Below are positions 25,800 through 32,819 of a stretch of 32,819 bases of DNA, in pieces. The notes beneath the pieces are model-generated. The model did not search any database, had not been told where the DNA came from, and worked only from the letters and a program-made list of their open reading frames with translations. The stretch is from Acaryochloris sp. IP29b_bin.137 (GTDB taxonomy: Bacteria > Cyanobacteriota > Cyanobacteriia > Thermosynechococcales > Thermosynechococcaceae), in assembly GCF_028285745.1 (NCBI RefSeq), contig NZ_JANQOP010000024.1:1-32819 (forward strand), read 5' to 3'. How positions within the stretch are numbered: position 1 is the stretch's first letter; each line of letters opens with the position of its first letter. Both the position numbers and the translations under genes were made by a program.

Positions 25800-25888
25800 G
25801 GAGAGGTGGCTGAGTGGTCGAAAGCGGCAGATTGCTAATCTGTTGTACGGTGAATTCCGTACCGAGGGTTCGAATCCCTCTCTCTCCG
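25800..25888 (+). tRNA. trnS-GCT: tRNA-Ser (anticodon GCT)
   Basis: This is an 89-base, class II tRNA. The acceptor stem GGAGAGG pairs with TCTCTCC with one G-T pair. The D arm includes TGGCTGAGTGG, the anticodon loop reads TTGCTAA, the long variable arm (about TGTACGGTGAATTCCGTACC) is a hairpin, and the T arm contains GGTTCGAATCC. A long variable arm is typical of serine tRNAs. CCA is not encoded. rpmB starts 32 bases later, so the two may share a transcript. Confidence 0.97.
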
Positions 25889-25920
25889 TTTTTTGCAACC
25901 TTTTGCTGGAGTACTTTTTC

Positions 25921-26157
25921 ATGGGCAAAAAATGCCAACTAACCGGAAAAAAAGCGAATAACGCGTTTGCGGTTTCCCATTCCCACCGTCGCACCAAAAA
26001 GTTGCAGGAAGCAAACTTGCAGTGGAAACGAGTGTGGTGGCCTCAGGGAAAACGCTGGGTCAAACTCAGACTCTCCACGAAAGCGATTAAGACCCTTGAG
26101 AAAAAAGGTCTAGCCACCTTTGCTCGTGAAGCAGGGATTAATCTGAACCAGGCTTAG
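25921..26157 (+). CDS. rpmB: 50S ribosomal protein L28
   Basis: This 78-residue basic protein begins [20 protein letters not shown] and continues [20 protein letters not shown], the L28 signature. The open frame extends upstream through the tRNA, but the ATG at 25921 is the real start: it gives the family length and lies after the tRNA. A GGAG at 25905 is a plausible ribosome binding site. The single cysteine suggests this is not the four-cysteine zinc form. Its TAG stop shares a base with the GTG start of the next gene. Confidence 0.96.
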   Translation: MGKKCQLTGKKANNAFAVSHSHRRTKKLQEANLQWKRVWWPQGKRWVKLRLSTKAIKTLEKKGLATFAREAGINLNQA

Positions 26158-26717
26158 TGGCCCGATATTTTTTAGCCCTTCTTCCTCCTGAATCTGTTCA
26201 AGAGGAAGTTTTGGCAATCCAAAAAATATTTGCGATGGAGTATCAAAGCCGCAAAGCGTTGAACGCTCCCCCTCATATCACCCTGCAAGCCCCTTTCGAG
26301 TGGCCACCGGCTTCGTCAACGACAATTGCATCTATTGATGCAGTTGTCCAAGCATTATATCGATGGGCCGATCAGCATCAATCGATACCAATTCAACTGA
26401 GTGGCTTTGGCGCGTTTGCTCCACGGGTGATCTATATTAAAGTCCAGCTCACTCCAGAACTACTGGATCTCCACAGCCAATTACAAACCTATTGTGCACA
26501 GGCTTGGTTGATTCAAGATAACCGGGCTCAATCTCGCTCTTTTGTCCCCCATATGACTGTAGCGTTTCGAGATTTAAAACGCGCAAGTTTCTACGCGGCA
26601 TGGCCTTTTTTTCAAGATCGTCAATTTGACCACCCATTTGTGGCCACTGATATAACCCTGCTTAAACACAATGGTCAACGTTGGGAGATCTTTGATCAAG
26701 CAGCGTTTGGAAATTAG
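26157..26717 (+). CDS. 2'-5' RNA ligase / LigT-like phosphoesterase
   Basis: This 186-residue protein has two HxTx motifs: PHITLQ (His40, Thr42) and PHMTVA (His132, Thr134), the defining feature of the 2H phosphoesterase superfamily. Bacterial LigT/ThpR members join or cut 2'-5' or cyclic phosphodiester bonds in RNA. The start is GTG at 26157, overlapping the rpmB stop by one base and implying tight translational coupling. The tRNA and L28 neighbours fit an RNA-processing role, which is inferred. Confidence 0.87.
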   Translation: MARYFLALLPPESVQEEVLAIQKIFAMEYQSRKALNAPPHITLQAPFEWPPASSTTIASIDAVVQALYRWADQHQSIPIQLSGFGAFAPRVIYIKVQLTPELLDLHSQLQTYCAQAWLIQDNRAQSRSFVPHMTVAFRDLKRASFYAAWPFFQDRQFDHPFVATDITLLKHNGQRWEIFDQAAFGN

Positions 26718-26781
26718 AGCCTCTCCACATCCTTCAGAACGCCCTTGGTATCCTTAAAGGGATAGTGGTTGCACGCATAAG

Positions 26782-27984
26782 GTGGATGGCATGACTGAAC
26801 ACCAGCCAACGATATGTATTTTAGGGGGCGGTTTTGGAGGGCTTTACACCGCCTTACGTCTGGGGCAACTTCCCTGGGGAGACCTTAACCCACTTATCTA
26901 TTTAGTAGATCAAAATAATCATTTTTTGTTCTCCCCTTTGCTATATGAACTGGTCACGGGGGAGCTGCAATCTTGGGAAATTGCGCCCCCCTATACTGAA
27001 TTGCTTGCCAATACCCATGTGCGATTTATCCAAAGTGCAGTGAAAGACATTGATCTTCAGCAACAAACGGTGGAGTTATCATCACAGACGCTCTCCTATG
27101 ACCGTCTAGTCCTGGCTTTAGGGGGTGAAACGCCCTTGCATCAAGTACCCGGCTCGGCAGAATATGCACTCCCGTTTCGGACGGTGCAAGATGCCTATCG
27201 CCTAGACGAAAGTTTACGAGCCTTAGAAACCGCTTCGGTTCCCAAGATTCGCGTTGCAGTCGTGGGGGCAGGTCCTAGTGGGGTGGAATTAGCCTGTAAG
27301 TTAGCCGATCGCTTGGGCGATCGCGGACGGATACGCCTGATCGAACGCAATGATCAAATTCTGAAGTCAGCACCTGAATTCAATCAAACGGCAGCGCAAA
27401 AAGCCCTCGAAAAGCGGCAAATCTGGATTGACCTGGAGACCCGTATTGAGTCTCTAGACGCTAATCAAATGACGCTCTGTTATAAGGAGCAAACCGATAC
27501 ATTGCCCGTAGATATTGTCTTGTGGACCGTGGGAACTGCGATCGCAGACTCAGTCCAATCGCTTCCCTTACCCCACAATAATCGGGGTCAACTCCTGACT
27601 GATCCCACCCTACAGGTGCAAACCGCACCCCACATTTTTGCATTAGGTGACTTAGCAGACTGTCCGGCTCAGGAGGGGCAGCCTATTCCTAAAACAGCAC
27701 AGGTTGCTATTCAACAGGCTGATTGCGTCGGTTGGAACCTCTGGGCTTCTCTCACGCAACGTCCACTCCTCCCCTTTCACTACACTCATCTAGGAGAAAT
27801 GCTGACCCTGGGCGAAGATTCTGCAGCCATGTCAGGCTTGGGGGTACAGTTAGACGGCCCCTTAGCTTTTATGGCCCGTCGGTTGATCTACCTCTATCGG
27901 ATGCCCACCCTCGATCATCAGTTAAAACTGGGGCTGAACTGGATGGTCAAACCTTTGCTATCGGCAATAGCGACCCCGCAATAA
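26782..27984 (+). CDS. ndbB: Type II NAD(P)H dehydrogenase, NdbB-like
   Basis: This is a 400-residue flavoprotein. ILGGGFGGLYTALRL near the N-terminus binds FAD, VAVVGAGPSGVELACKLADR (about residue 155) binds NAD(P)H, and FALGDLADC completes the FAD site. The block FSPLLYELVTGELQSWEIAP resembles the NdbB/NDC1 branch, rather than NdbA/C. NdbB and plant NDC1 reduce quinones and are linked to phylloquinone synthesis. It is membrane-associated but has no true spans. Met4 is a possible start. A hairpin and the peroxiredoxin gene follow. Confidence 0.85.
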   Translation: MDGMTEHQPTICILGGGFGGLYTALRLGQLPWGDLNPLIYLVDQNNHFLFSPLLYELVTGELQSWEIAPPYTELLANTHVRFIQSAVKDIDLQQQTVELSSQTLSYDRLVLALGGETPLHQVPGSAEYALPFRTVQDAYRLDESLRALETASVPKIRVAVVGAGPSGVELACKLADRLGDRGRIRLIERNDQILKSAPEFNQTAAQKALEKRQIWIDLETRIESLDANQMTLCYKEQTDTLPVDIVLWTVGTAIADSVQSLPLPHNNRGQLLTDPTLQVQTAPHIFALGDLADCPAQEGQPIPKTAQVAIQQADCVGWNLWASLTQRPLLPFHYTHLGEMLTLGEDSAAMSGLGVQLDGPLAFMARRLIYLYRMPTLDHQLKLGLNWMVKPLLSAIATPQ

Positions 27985-28124
27985 TACCTCTTTACCGCAT
28001 TTCGGGGGTGAGGGTCTCGAACTCACTCAGTACCGCTATGAGTATGCGGTATAGTGATTGGGGTGTTACGAGATTTATTCCCTTAAATCACTCATTTTTT
28101 GCACCCAGGCGATTGATCTTAGTC

Positions 28125-28146
28125 GATATTGGGTGAGCCCAATATC
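28125..28146. promoter_or_regulatory. 9-bp inverted repeat before the peroxiredoxin gene
   Basis: GATATTGGG pairs with CCCAATATC across a TGAG loop, ending 37 bases before the peroxiredoxin ATG. No T run follows, so it is a poor terminator. It could be an operator or a leader hairpin controlling peroxiredoxin expression. Confidence 0.45.
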
Positions 28147-28183
28147 TTCACAATCGGCATCTTAGCTTAGGAGTAATTTGGTT

Positions 28184-28792
28184 ATGTCACAACACGAAGC
28201 GCATGAATGTCTAAGAGTCGGCCAGCCAGCGCCCGACTTTACAGCAACAGCTGTTTTTGACCAAGAGTTTAGCGAAGTTCAACTCTCAAACTATCGGGGT
28301 AAGTATGTCGTTATCTTTTTCTATCCCCTCGATTTTACCTTCGTGTGTCCCACAGAGATTACAGCCTTCAGCGATCGGTATGACGCCTTCAAAGTCTTAA
28401 ATACCGAAGTGCTGGGAATTTCTGTGGATAGTGAATTTTCCCATTTAGCTTGGACCCAAACTGACCGAAAATCTGGGGGGGTGGGCGATCTCAACTATCC
28501 GCTAGTTTCAGATATTAAGAAAGAAATTAGCTCTGCTTACAATGTGTTGGATCCAGAAGCGGGTATTGCCCTTAGAGGCCTATTTATTATCGATAAAGAG
28601 GGCATTATTCAGCACGCCACGATTAACAACCTTGCCTTTGGACGCAACGTTGATGAAACCTTACGGACCCTACAAGCTATTCAACATGTTCAAGCGAACC
28701 CAGATGAAGTTTGTCCAGCGGGTTGGCAACCCGGGGACAAAACGATGAATCCAGATCCGGTTAAGTCCAAGGCTTACTTCGAATCTGTTTAG
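28184..28792 (+). CDS. 2-Cys peroxiredoxin
   Basis: This is a 202-residue AhpC/TSA protein. The peroxidatic cysteine is Cys55 in [10 protein letters not shown] and the resolving cysteine is Cys177 in DEVCPAGW, so it is a typical 2-Cys peroxiredoxin that reduces hydrogen peroxide and alkyl peroxides with thioredoxin-like donors. The C-terminal tail (about residues 178-202) can support overoxidation sensitivity. The frame opens at TTG 28178, but AGGAG at 28169-28173 sits ten bases before ATG 28184, so that is the start. It is relevant to photosynthetic oxidative stress. Confidence 0.95.
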   Translation: MSQHEAHECLRVGQPAPDFTATAVFDQEFSEVQLSNYRGKYVVIFFYPLDFTFVCPTEITAFSDRYDAFKVLNTEVLGISVDSEFSHLAWTQTDRKSGGVGDLNYPLVSDIKKEISSAYNVLDPEAGIALRGLFIIDKEGIIQHATINNLAFGRNVDETLRTLQAIQHVQANPDEVCPAGWQPGDKTMNPDPVKSKAYFESV

Positions 28793-28838
28793 CTCAAGCA
28801 AGATGTTTGATCTCGGCTAAATTGAATTGTAATGTTTG

Positions 28839-28871
28839 AGATACCCTGCTTTCATAGAGGTAGGGTATCTT
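28839..28871 (+). terminator. Possible terminator after the peroxiredoxin gene
   Basis: AGATACCCT (28839-28847) pairs perfectly with AGGGTATCT (28862-28870), with a 14-base loop. Only TT follows, so termination strength is doubtful. It lies about 47 bases past the stop codon. Confidence 0.45.
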
Positions 28872-28990
28872 GGGAATCGATTGTTTAAGTATTTCAAGGG
28901 CAAAAGAAGATTTTAGGCTTATCCAGCATCAGGGGTTCATCGCCCGCATTAAGATGAACTCGCCGAAATGGACGAATCTCTGCACCCAAG

Positions 28991-29032
28991 GGCGAATGGC
29001 GGATCGTCTTAACGATATGCCATTCGCCTTTT
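28991..29032 (+). terminator. Very strong hairpin-terminator, no adjacent gene
   Basis: A perfect 10-base stem (28991-29000 with 29019-29028) encloses a second stem, ATCGT with ACGAT, and is followed by TTTT. It is about 200 bases past the peroxiredoxin stop. It may end peroxiredoxin read-through, or a small RNA that begins after the first hairpin. Confidence 0.75.
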
Positions 29033-29671
29033 GATTACTCAAAAAATCAGCTTTATTTCTCCTAGAAAAAGCCTTTCACCCCTCAAAGAAAGCAGAATAT
29101 TTAGTACTTTATAGAAACACTAAAACTAGAGCAACTGATTGGAGCTGGGTGAGCCGATTAGGGTGGTTATAGAATTGTTTTATGCTGAAATGTGATCCAA
29201 AATTGAATTGCCACCCGTTTTTTAGGGACTCAATTTCCTGGGAACAAATTTTTATTCACTAAGTCAACTTTTTGTTGGCCGGATTCCTTGACAATGTTTT
29301 AGGGCTTGGGTTTAGAGATCTGAATCGTATTACTTATAAAGCCTATATACTAAAGATCTTAGCCATTCTAGCGCTTGTTTTTTTAATGAAGGTCTGCAGG
29401 ATCTTGAATGAACATCTCTTGAGGAAAAGAACAGTAACTTAGATTTAAGTGAATCGTAACTAATGCTATGAATCGCTAAACACTTTAAACTTCACGAAGT
29501 TTTCACGGGACTTATGTACCTTATCTACTTAAGTTGCTCCCTTGATAGCTGCTTCTTGTATAAGATCGAAATTTGATTGAATCACTAGTGATTTTATCTA
29601 TCTGTGTGATCTTTTAAGATTTATATATTCAATAGCTTCTGTCTCACCTTCCTATTAATAGGACCTCACTT

Positions 29672-30331
29672 ATGGCTTTATCTTCTTCTGTATTTGCTAC
29701 AGCCCAGCCCGCTTCTACTCCAGTCTCATCCAAACAGAACGCTCAACCGTTGCATTTGGAAGTGGGAAAAATGATTCCTCGCCAGACGGACCACCTATGG
29801 CATATCGATCAGGGGCTGGTCCGAACACTGACGTGGAATGAAGATGGCGATCTGGTCACATTGGGCTTGTGGGGTGCGGGAGATTGTGTGGGCCGCTTGT
29901 TATCTGAAATCACGCCATTCCAGATGGAGTGCCTCAATAATGTGCAGTTAAGACCTCTGCCGCTTTCTGGGCTAGATGACTTAGGGGTGGTGATGCGATC
30001 GCACCTCCGCTATATGGAAGAACTGTTTAGCATCATCAGCCATAAGCGAGCACCCCAGCGGTTATTACGCTTTTTGGATTGGCTAGGCGATCGGTTTGGC
30101 CGCCAAGTGGAGCAGGGACGCATCTTGGATTTGGGATTAACCCATCAGCTCTTGGCTGAGATTACGGGCATCACCCGAGTCACGGCCACCCGTTTGCTGA
30201 ACGAATTTGAGCGGGAAGGAAAACTGATGCGGTTGCCCAAACAGCAAATGCTGTTGCAGTTCAGCTCAGGTCATCCCGACCGCGTGACTAGCATGGCTCG
30301 GCACCGCGCCAAAGGTAAACGCAACGTCTAA
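29672..30331 (+). CDS. Crp/Fnr-family transcription regulator
   Basis: This is a 219-residue protein. The first half is a cyclic-nucleotide-binding-like beta roll (LWHIDQGLVRTLTWNEDGDL to DDLG) and the C-terminal half is a winged helix-turn-helix: THQLLAEITGITRVTATRLL (about residues 158-178). The phosphate-binding cassette of true cAMP receptors is not recognisable and there are no Fnr-type cysteines at the N-terminus, so its effector is unknown. It is not NtcA: the recognition helix differs. A long gap precedes it. Its stop overlaps the dynamin-like gene stop by four bases. Confidence 0.87.
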   Translation: MALSSSVFATAQPASTPVSSKQNAQPLHLEVGKMIPRQTDHLWHIDQGLVRTLTWNEDGDLVTLGLWGAGDCVGRLLSEITPFQMECLNNVQLRPLPLSGLDDLGVVMRSHLRYMEELFSIISHKRAPQRLLRFLDWLGDRFGRQVEQGRILDLGLTHQLLAEITGITRVTATRLLNEFEREGKLMRLPKQQMLLQFSSGHPDRVTSMARHRAKGKRNV

Positions 30332-32451
30332 AGCAAGGCGGTTAGATGGGTAACCTGCTCAGCAACCCTTTGATCGAGCTGTTGCAGGCGCTCGGTCTCT
30401 TGCTCTAGCTGAATGTCTTGGGTCTCTTTTTGCGTAACTAAATGGGTCAGTTCCGTTTGGCGAGCTGAGATATCATCATTTAAGCGCTGAATAATCTCTG
30501 TTTCATAGGTATTAAAGCAGGATTCGACAGCTTCATAAACGGCCTGATGCTGCTCTTGGGCAATTTGGGGCAGACATTTGGCAAATTCTTGCCGAGTTGT
30601 CGTTAGAAACGTCTGGCGGACATATTCAGCCTGTCCCGCGACTAAGCCCGCTCCGGCAGCGATCACTAGAAACACGTTCAAGGCCATCGCTGAAAACAAA
30701 AGGCCAACGATTTGGATGACCAGCGTAACGCAGAGGGAGGTGAAAACCGCCTGCATCACCCGCCGCCAAAAGGGACTTAAACGACCGACGACGCCATTAA
30801 GGGAGTTAGGAATGGCATCCAACACTTCAAAAACTGTGTCGGTCCAGGTTTCAGTGGCATTATAAGGATGGCCTGACGCCCCATAGGACCGCCCCAACAG
30901 TTTGGCATTAATCACATCCACCACCTGGGTATAGGTGCCCCGATATTGATCGGCGACGGCTTGTACCTGGGCAAAGGCTGTTTCTAACTGCTGAGTAGCC
31001 TGCATCTCCCAGTCTGCCAACTGATCCGTGAGATAGCGTTCAAAGGCCCGCTTAAAAGACTCATGGAATTTGGCCCGGTTTTGCTTGTTGAGGAAGTCTA
31101 AAAATTCTAGATCGGGCTGGGACACCACAAAGTCAGTTTCAAAGGTTTTTTCCAACTGAAGCAGATAGGTCTGAAATGAATCGGCAATGGCTTGGGCTTC
31201 GCGATCGCGGATTTTGCGAATTTCGGTCTGAAAATCTGTGGAGACAGCTGTGAGCTGGTCAAACTCCGCCTGGACGGAGGCGACTTTATCTTTGAGGTTG
31301 CCGATATCTTCGCCCAATAGCGGAATTCGTCGTTCGACGGCCTCATGCACATGGGCCGCAACGGCGCGAGCTTGCTGTGCTGCATGGTTGAGTTCGGCAC
31401 TGGTCCGCTCGCGGGTAAGAAACTGGGTGAGGGAATCGAGAAAAGCAGGAATGCCTGTATCGTCTAGGAGGGCTTTGGGGTCGTGGAGTTGAGATCTCAA
31501 CGCGGGTAACGCCGAAATTTCAAAAACTCGCTGCTGATAGCGATCTTCGCCATTGACTAAACAATAGGGAGAGAGGTGGGTTTGAAAGACTTGTCGAAGT
31601 TTTGTTTCTGCCTCCGCTAAAGCTATCTTATCGTCAGGATCAAGCAGACTGTTTTGTACCTTATCCCAGGCATTAAGGAGGAAGAAAATCGTTAGCCCTC
31701 GATTCTGAAGAAAGTTACGTAAGTAGCGCCGCTCATCTAGGGTGCAGGGCTGGGTGGTGTTGAGAACAAACAACACCGCATGACAGTCGTTGAGGTAATT
31801 GAGCACCAGCTCGTTACGGGCTTCCGTATCGTTGAGTCCAGGGGTATCGACCAGTTCAATCCCTTTGGATAAGAGAGGGAGCGGATACTCAATTACGGCG
31901 TGGCTGACATTGGGAAAGGCTTGCTCATCTTTTTCCTCCAGAGCTTTAGCTTCTGAAGGGTCAATGGTGTATTTCCATTTGAATGTGGCGACATCAATTT
32001 GCTGAGGCGGAGTGTCATCGCGAAAGTAGATGGTGACCCGCTTCTGCGGACCATATTTGAGAACGCTCAGAATGGCGGTGCAAGGATTCACGTCGCTGGG
32101 TAGAAGGCGCTCCCCCAGAATGGCGTTAATTAAGGTGCTTTTACCACGCTTCAGATCGCCCAACACCACCAGGCGGAAGATACCTTGCTTGAGATGGTCA
32201 CTAGCCATTTGGACTAGCGTGATCTGACGATCCAATCCTAACTGTCCCGACGCTTGTGCACCGTCCATTTCTGATTGAGTCAAAATCTGAACAATCCGCT
32301 CTAAGTGCTCGGCAACTTGTTCTCGAACACGGCGAACTTGATCAAAATCATCTAAATATCCCGCAGCTTGGGGCAGGTTGACAGAATTGCTCATGGATTG
32401 GCGATTGAAAGGACTGGATTCTGAAATAGCGGGCTCTGACCGTACCATCAT
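30328..32451 (-). CDS. Bacterial dynamin-like GTPase
   Basis: This is a 707-residue protein of the BDLP family. G1 is LGDLKRGKSTLINAI (98-112), a threonine in TAILS supplies G2, G3 is VDTPGLND and G4 is NAWD in place of NKxD. Long coiled-coil segments follow (about residues 360-470), then a hydrophobic paddle (about 575-620, VTLVIQIVGLLFSAMALN) that should insert in membrane, and another coiled coil. The Nostoc relative tubulates membranes; here a role in membrane remodelling, possibly thylakoid, is inferred. Met20 is an alternative start. It converges on the Crp-family gene. Confidence 0.9.
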   Translation of the reverse strand: MMVRSEPAISESSPFNRQSMSNSVNLPQAAGYLDDFDQVRRVREQVAEHLERIVQILTQSEMDGAQASGQLGLDRQITLVQMASDHLKQGIFRLVVLGDLKRGKSTLINAILGERLLPSDVNPCTAILSVLKYGPQKRVTIYFRDDTPPQQIDVATFKWKYTIDPSEAKALEEKDEQAFPNVSHAVIEYPLPLLSKGIELVDTPGLNDTEARNELVLNYLNDCHAVLFVLNTTQPCTLDERRYLRNFLQNRGLTIFFLLNAWDKVQNSLLDPDDKIALAEAETKLRQVFQTHLSPYCLVNGEDRYQQRVFEISALPALRSQLHDPKALLDDTGIPAFLDSLTQFLTRERTSAELNHAAQQARAVAAHVHEAVERRIPLLGEDIGNLKDKVASVQAEFDQLTAVSTDFQTEIRKIRDREAQAIADSFQTYLLQLEKTFETDFVVSQPDLEFLDFLNKQNRAKFHESFKRAFERYLTDQLADWEMQATQQLETAFAQVQAVADQYRGTYTQVVDVINAKLLGRSYGASGHPYNATETWTDTVFEVLDAIPNSLNGVVGRLSPFWRRVMQAVFTSLCVTLVIQIVGLLFSAMALNVFLVIAAGAGLVAGQAEYVRQTFLTTTRQEFAKCLPQIAQEQHQAVYEAVESCFNTYETEIIQRLNDDISARQTELTHLVTQKETQDIQLEQETERLQQLDQRVAEQVTHLTALL

Positions 32452-32606
32452 AGCGATAGCTAATGGCTGAGGACGCTATCGATTCTCATTATTCCCCGTT
32501 GGGTGGGGATAAGCGCGCAAGGCTGCAGTTCTCTGTCTTGTATGCCCATACATTTATCGCAAATGAAGCAGTTTCTATTGTTTGTGGAAGCGTAAATAAT
32601 CTTCAG

Positions 32607-32819
32607 CTATTTTGCAAACAATGCTGCTCCCATCAATGCAGTTAAGACAGGCGTTTGCCACCTATCTACCCATTCATTGCTTTCGACCAGGGAGCATGTC
32701 ACCTTTGCATGCCAATTAAGATTGAGATAAGCACACCGATGTGCAAGCACTTGCGGGACATTGCTTTCATTCCACTGCGCCCCTGAAATTTTGACTCTGC
32801 GACTAATCTGTTTGATAGC
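32607..32819 (-). CDS. C-terminal part of a protein entering from the right edge (possible transposase)
   Basis: The minus strand is open from the edge for 70 codons to a TAG at 32609-32607, with no start inside the window. The product includes RRVKISGAQWNESNVPQVLA and HRCAYLNLNWHAKVTCSLVE, with realistic composition. The pattern of W, then a leucine/arginine run and a closing YLN-W, recalls the end of ISKra4-type transposases, but this is weak. If correct, an insertion sequence begins near the edge. The 155 bases to the dynamin-like gene hold nothing I recognise. Confidence 0.5.
   Translation of the reverse strand, partial: AIKQISRRVKISGAQWNESNVPQVLAHRCAYLNLNWHAKVTCSLVESNEWVDRWQTPVLTALMGAALFAK

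Larger units (their letters stand above)
28799..29671. other. About 870-base gene-free region before the Crp-family gene
   Basis: No coding sequence is supported. It holds one weak hairpin close to the peroxiredoxin gene (28839-28871) and a very strong one at 28991-29032. From about 29040 onward it is AT-rich with many stop codons in all frames. The last part must contain the regulator's promoter, but I see no clear element. The two TGTGA-like spots in it are not symmetric, so I do not claim a Crp site. Confidence 0.6.
1480..31208. repeat. HIP1 octamer palindrome (GCGATCGC), about 18 scattered copies
   Basis: Copies that I counted start at 1480, 6294, 7778, 8134, 10854, 11063, 14601, 15474, 15721, 16430, 18286, 22275, 23352, 23729, 27317, 27538, 29995 and 31201. 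About half a copy would be expected by chance in a sequence of this size. HIP1 is a known cyanobacterial feature, often inside genes, and all copies listed are in coding regions. The count is manual, so one or two may be missed. Confidence 0.85.

Noticed and set aside
29190..29600. TGTGA-like half sites in the long gap before the Crp-family gene, considered as an autoregulatory site.
   Set aside because: Neither half site has a matching TCACA partner at the required 6-base spacing.
1..32819. CRISPR arrays, prophage, toxin-antitoxin or restriction genes.
   Set aside because: I saw no spaced direct repeats, no integrase, no capsid genes and no recognisable toxin-antitoxin pair. Apart from a possible transposase end at the right edge, the window is core genome.

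Overview
This is a cyanobacterial chromosome segment. The evidence is photosystem II genes at the left edge (end of psbF, then psbL and psbJ), a fused panC/cmk gene, a valyl-tRNA synthetase carrying the cyanobacterial membrane-anchoring CAAD domain, an rbp-rpsU pair, and about 18 copies of the cyanobacterial palindrome GCGATCGC (HIP1). A 34-residue PsaI-like gene at 560-664 resembles Psa27, the photosystem I subunit described in the chlorophyll d cyanobacterium Acaryochloris marina. I therefore infer an Acaryochloris-like organism; no search was run.

Layout. 0-0.5 kb: tail of the psbEFLJ operon, closed by a strong terminator. 0.56-3.5 kb: PsaI/Psa27-like subunit, PsiE-family membrane protein, bioD and three small cyanobacterial proteins of unknown role. 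3.6-8.9 kb, all minus strand: a CruA-type lycopene cyclase-like flavoprotein, a class I aminotransferase and PanC-CMK. 9-11.3 kb: cell-wall amidase and a retropepsin-like protease. 11.3-12.5 kb, minus: FKBP isomerase, rpsU and an RRM RNA-binding protein. 12.7-17.0 kb, plus: valS and rbgA. 17.0-17.66 kb is a decayed, AT-rich gap. 17.7-20.6 kb: an EAL-glycosyltransferase fusion, a TerB-like protein and an M23 peptidase. 21.0-25.6 kb: a 40-residue membrane protein, two iron-sulphur proteins, an FHA protein, a DUF3326 protein, a CPBP protease and a sigma-like protein. 25.8-28.8 kb: tRNA-Ser(GCU), rpmB, a LigT-like protein, an NdbB-type dehydrogenase and a 2-Cys peroxiredoxin. 28.8-29.67 kb is gene-free, with one very strong hairpin-terminator. 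29.7-32.5 kb: a Crp-family regulator and a dynamin-like GTPase. The right edge holds the C-terminal end of a protein, possibly a transposase, running in from outside.

Most genes are core or housekeeping. The most unusual object is the protein at 17659-19131. It joins a c-di-GMP-type EAL domain, with two substituted catalytic positions, to a WecG/TagA/CpsF glycosyltransferase, which suggests direct second-messenger control of a glycan-making enzyme. Other points of interest are the PsaI/Psa27-like gene, the membrane anchor inside ValRS, an orphan terminator that may end a small RNA, and four convergent gene pairs whose stop codons overlap by exactly four bases.
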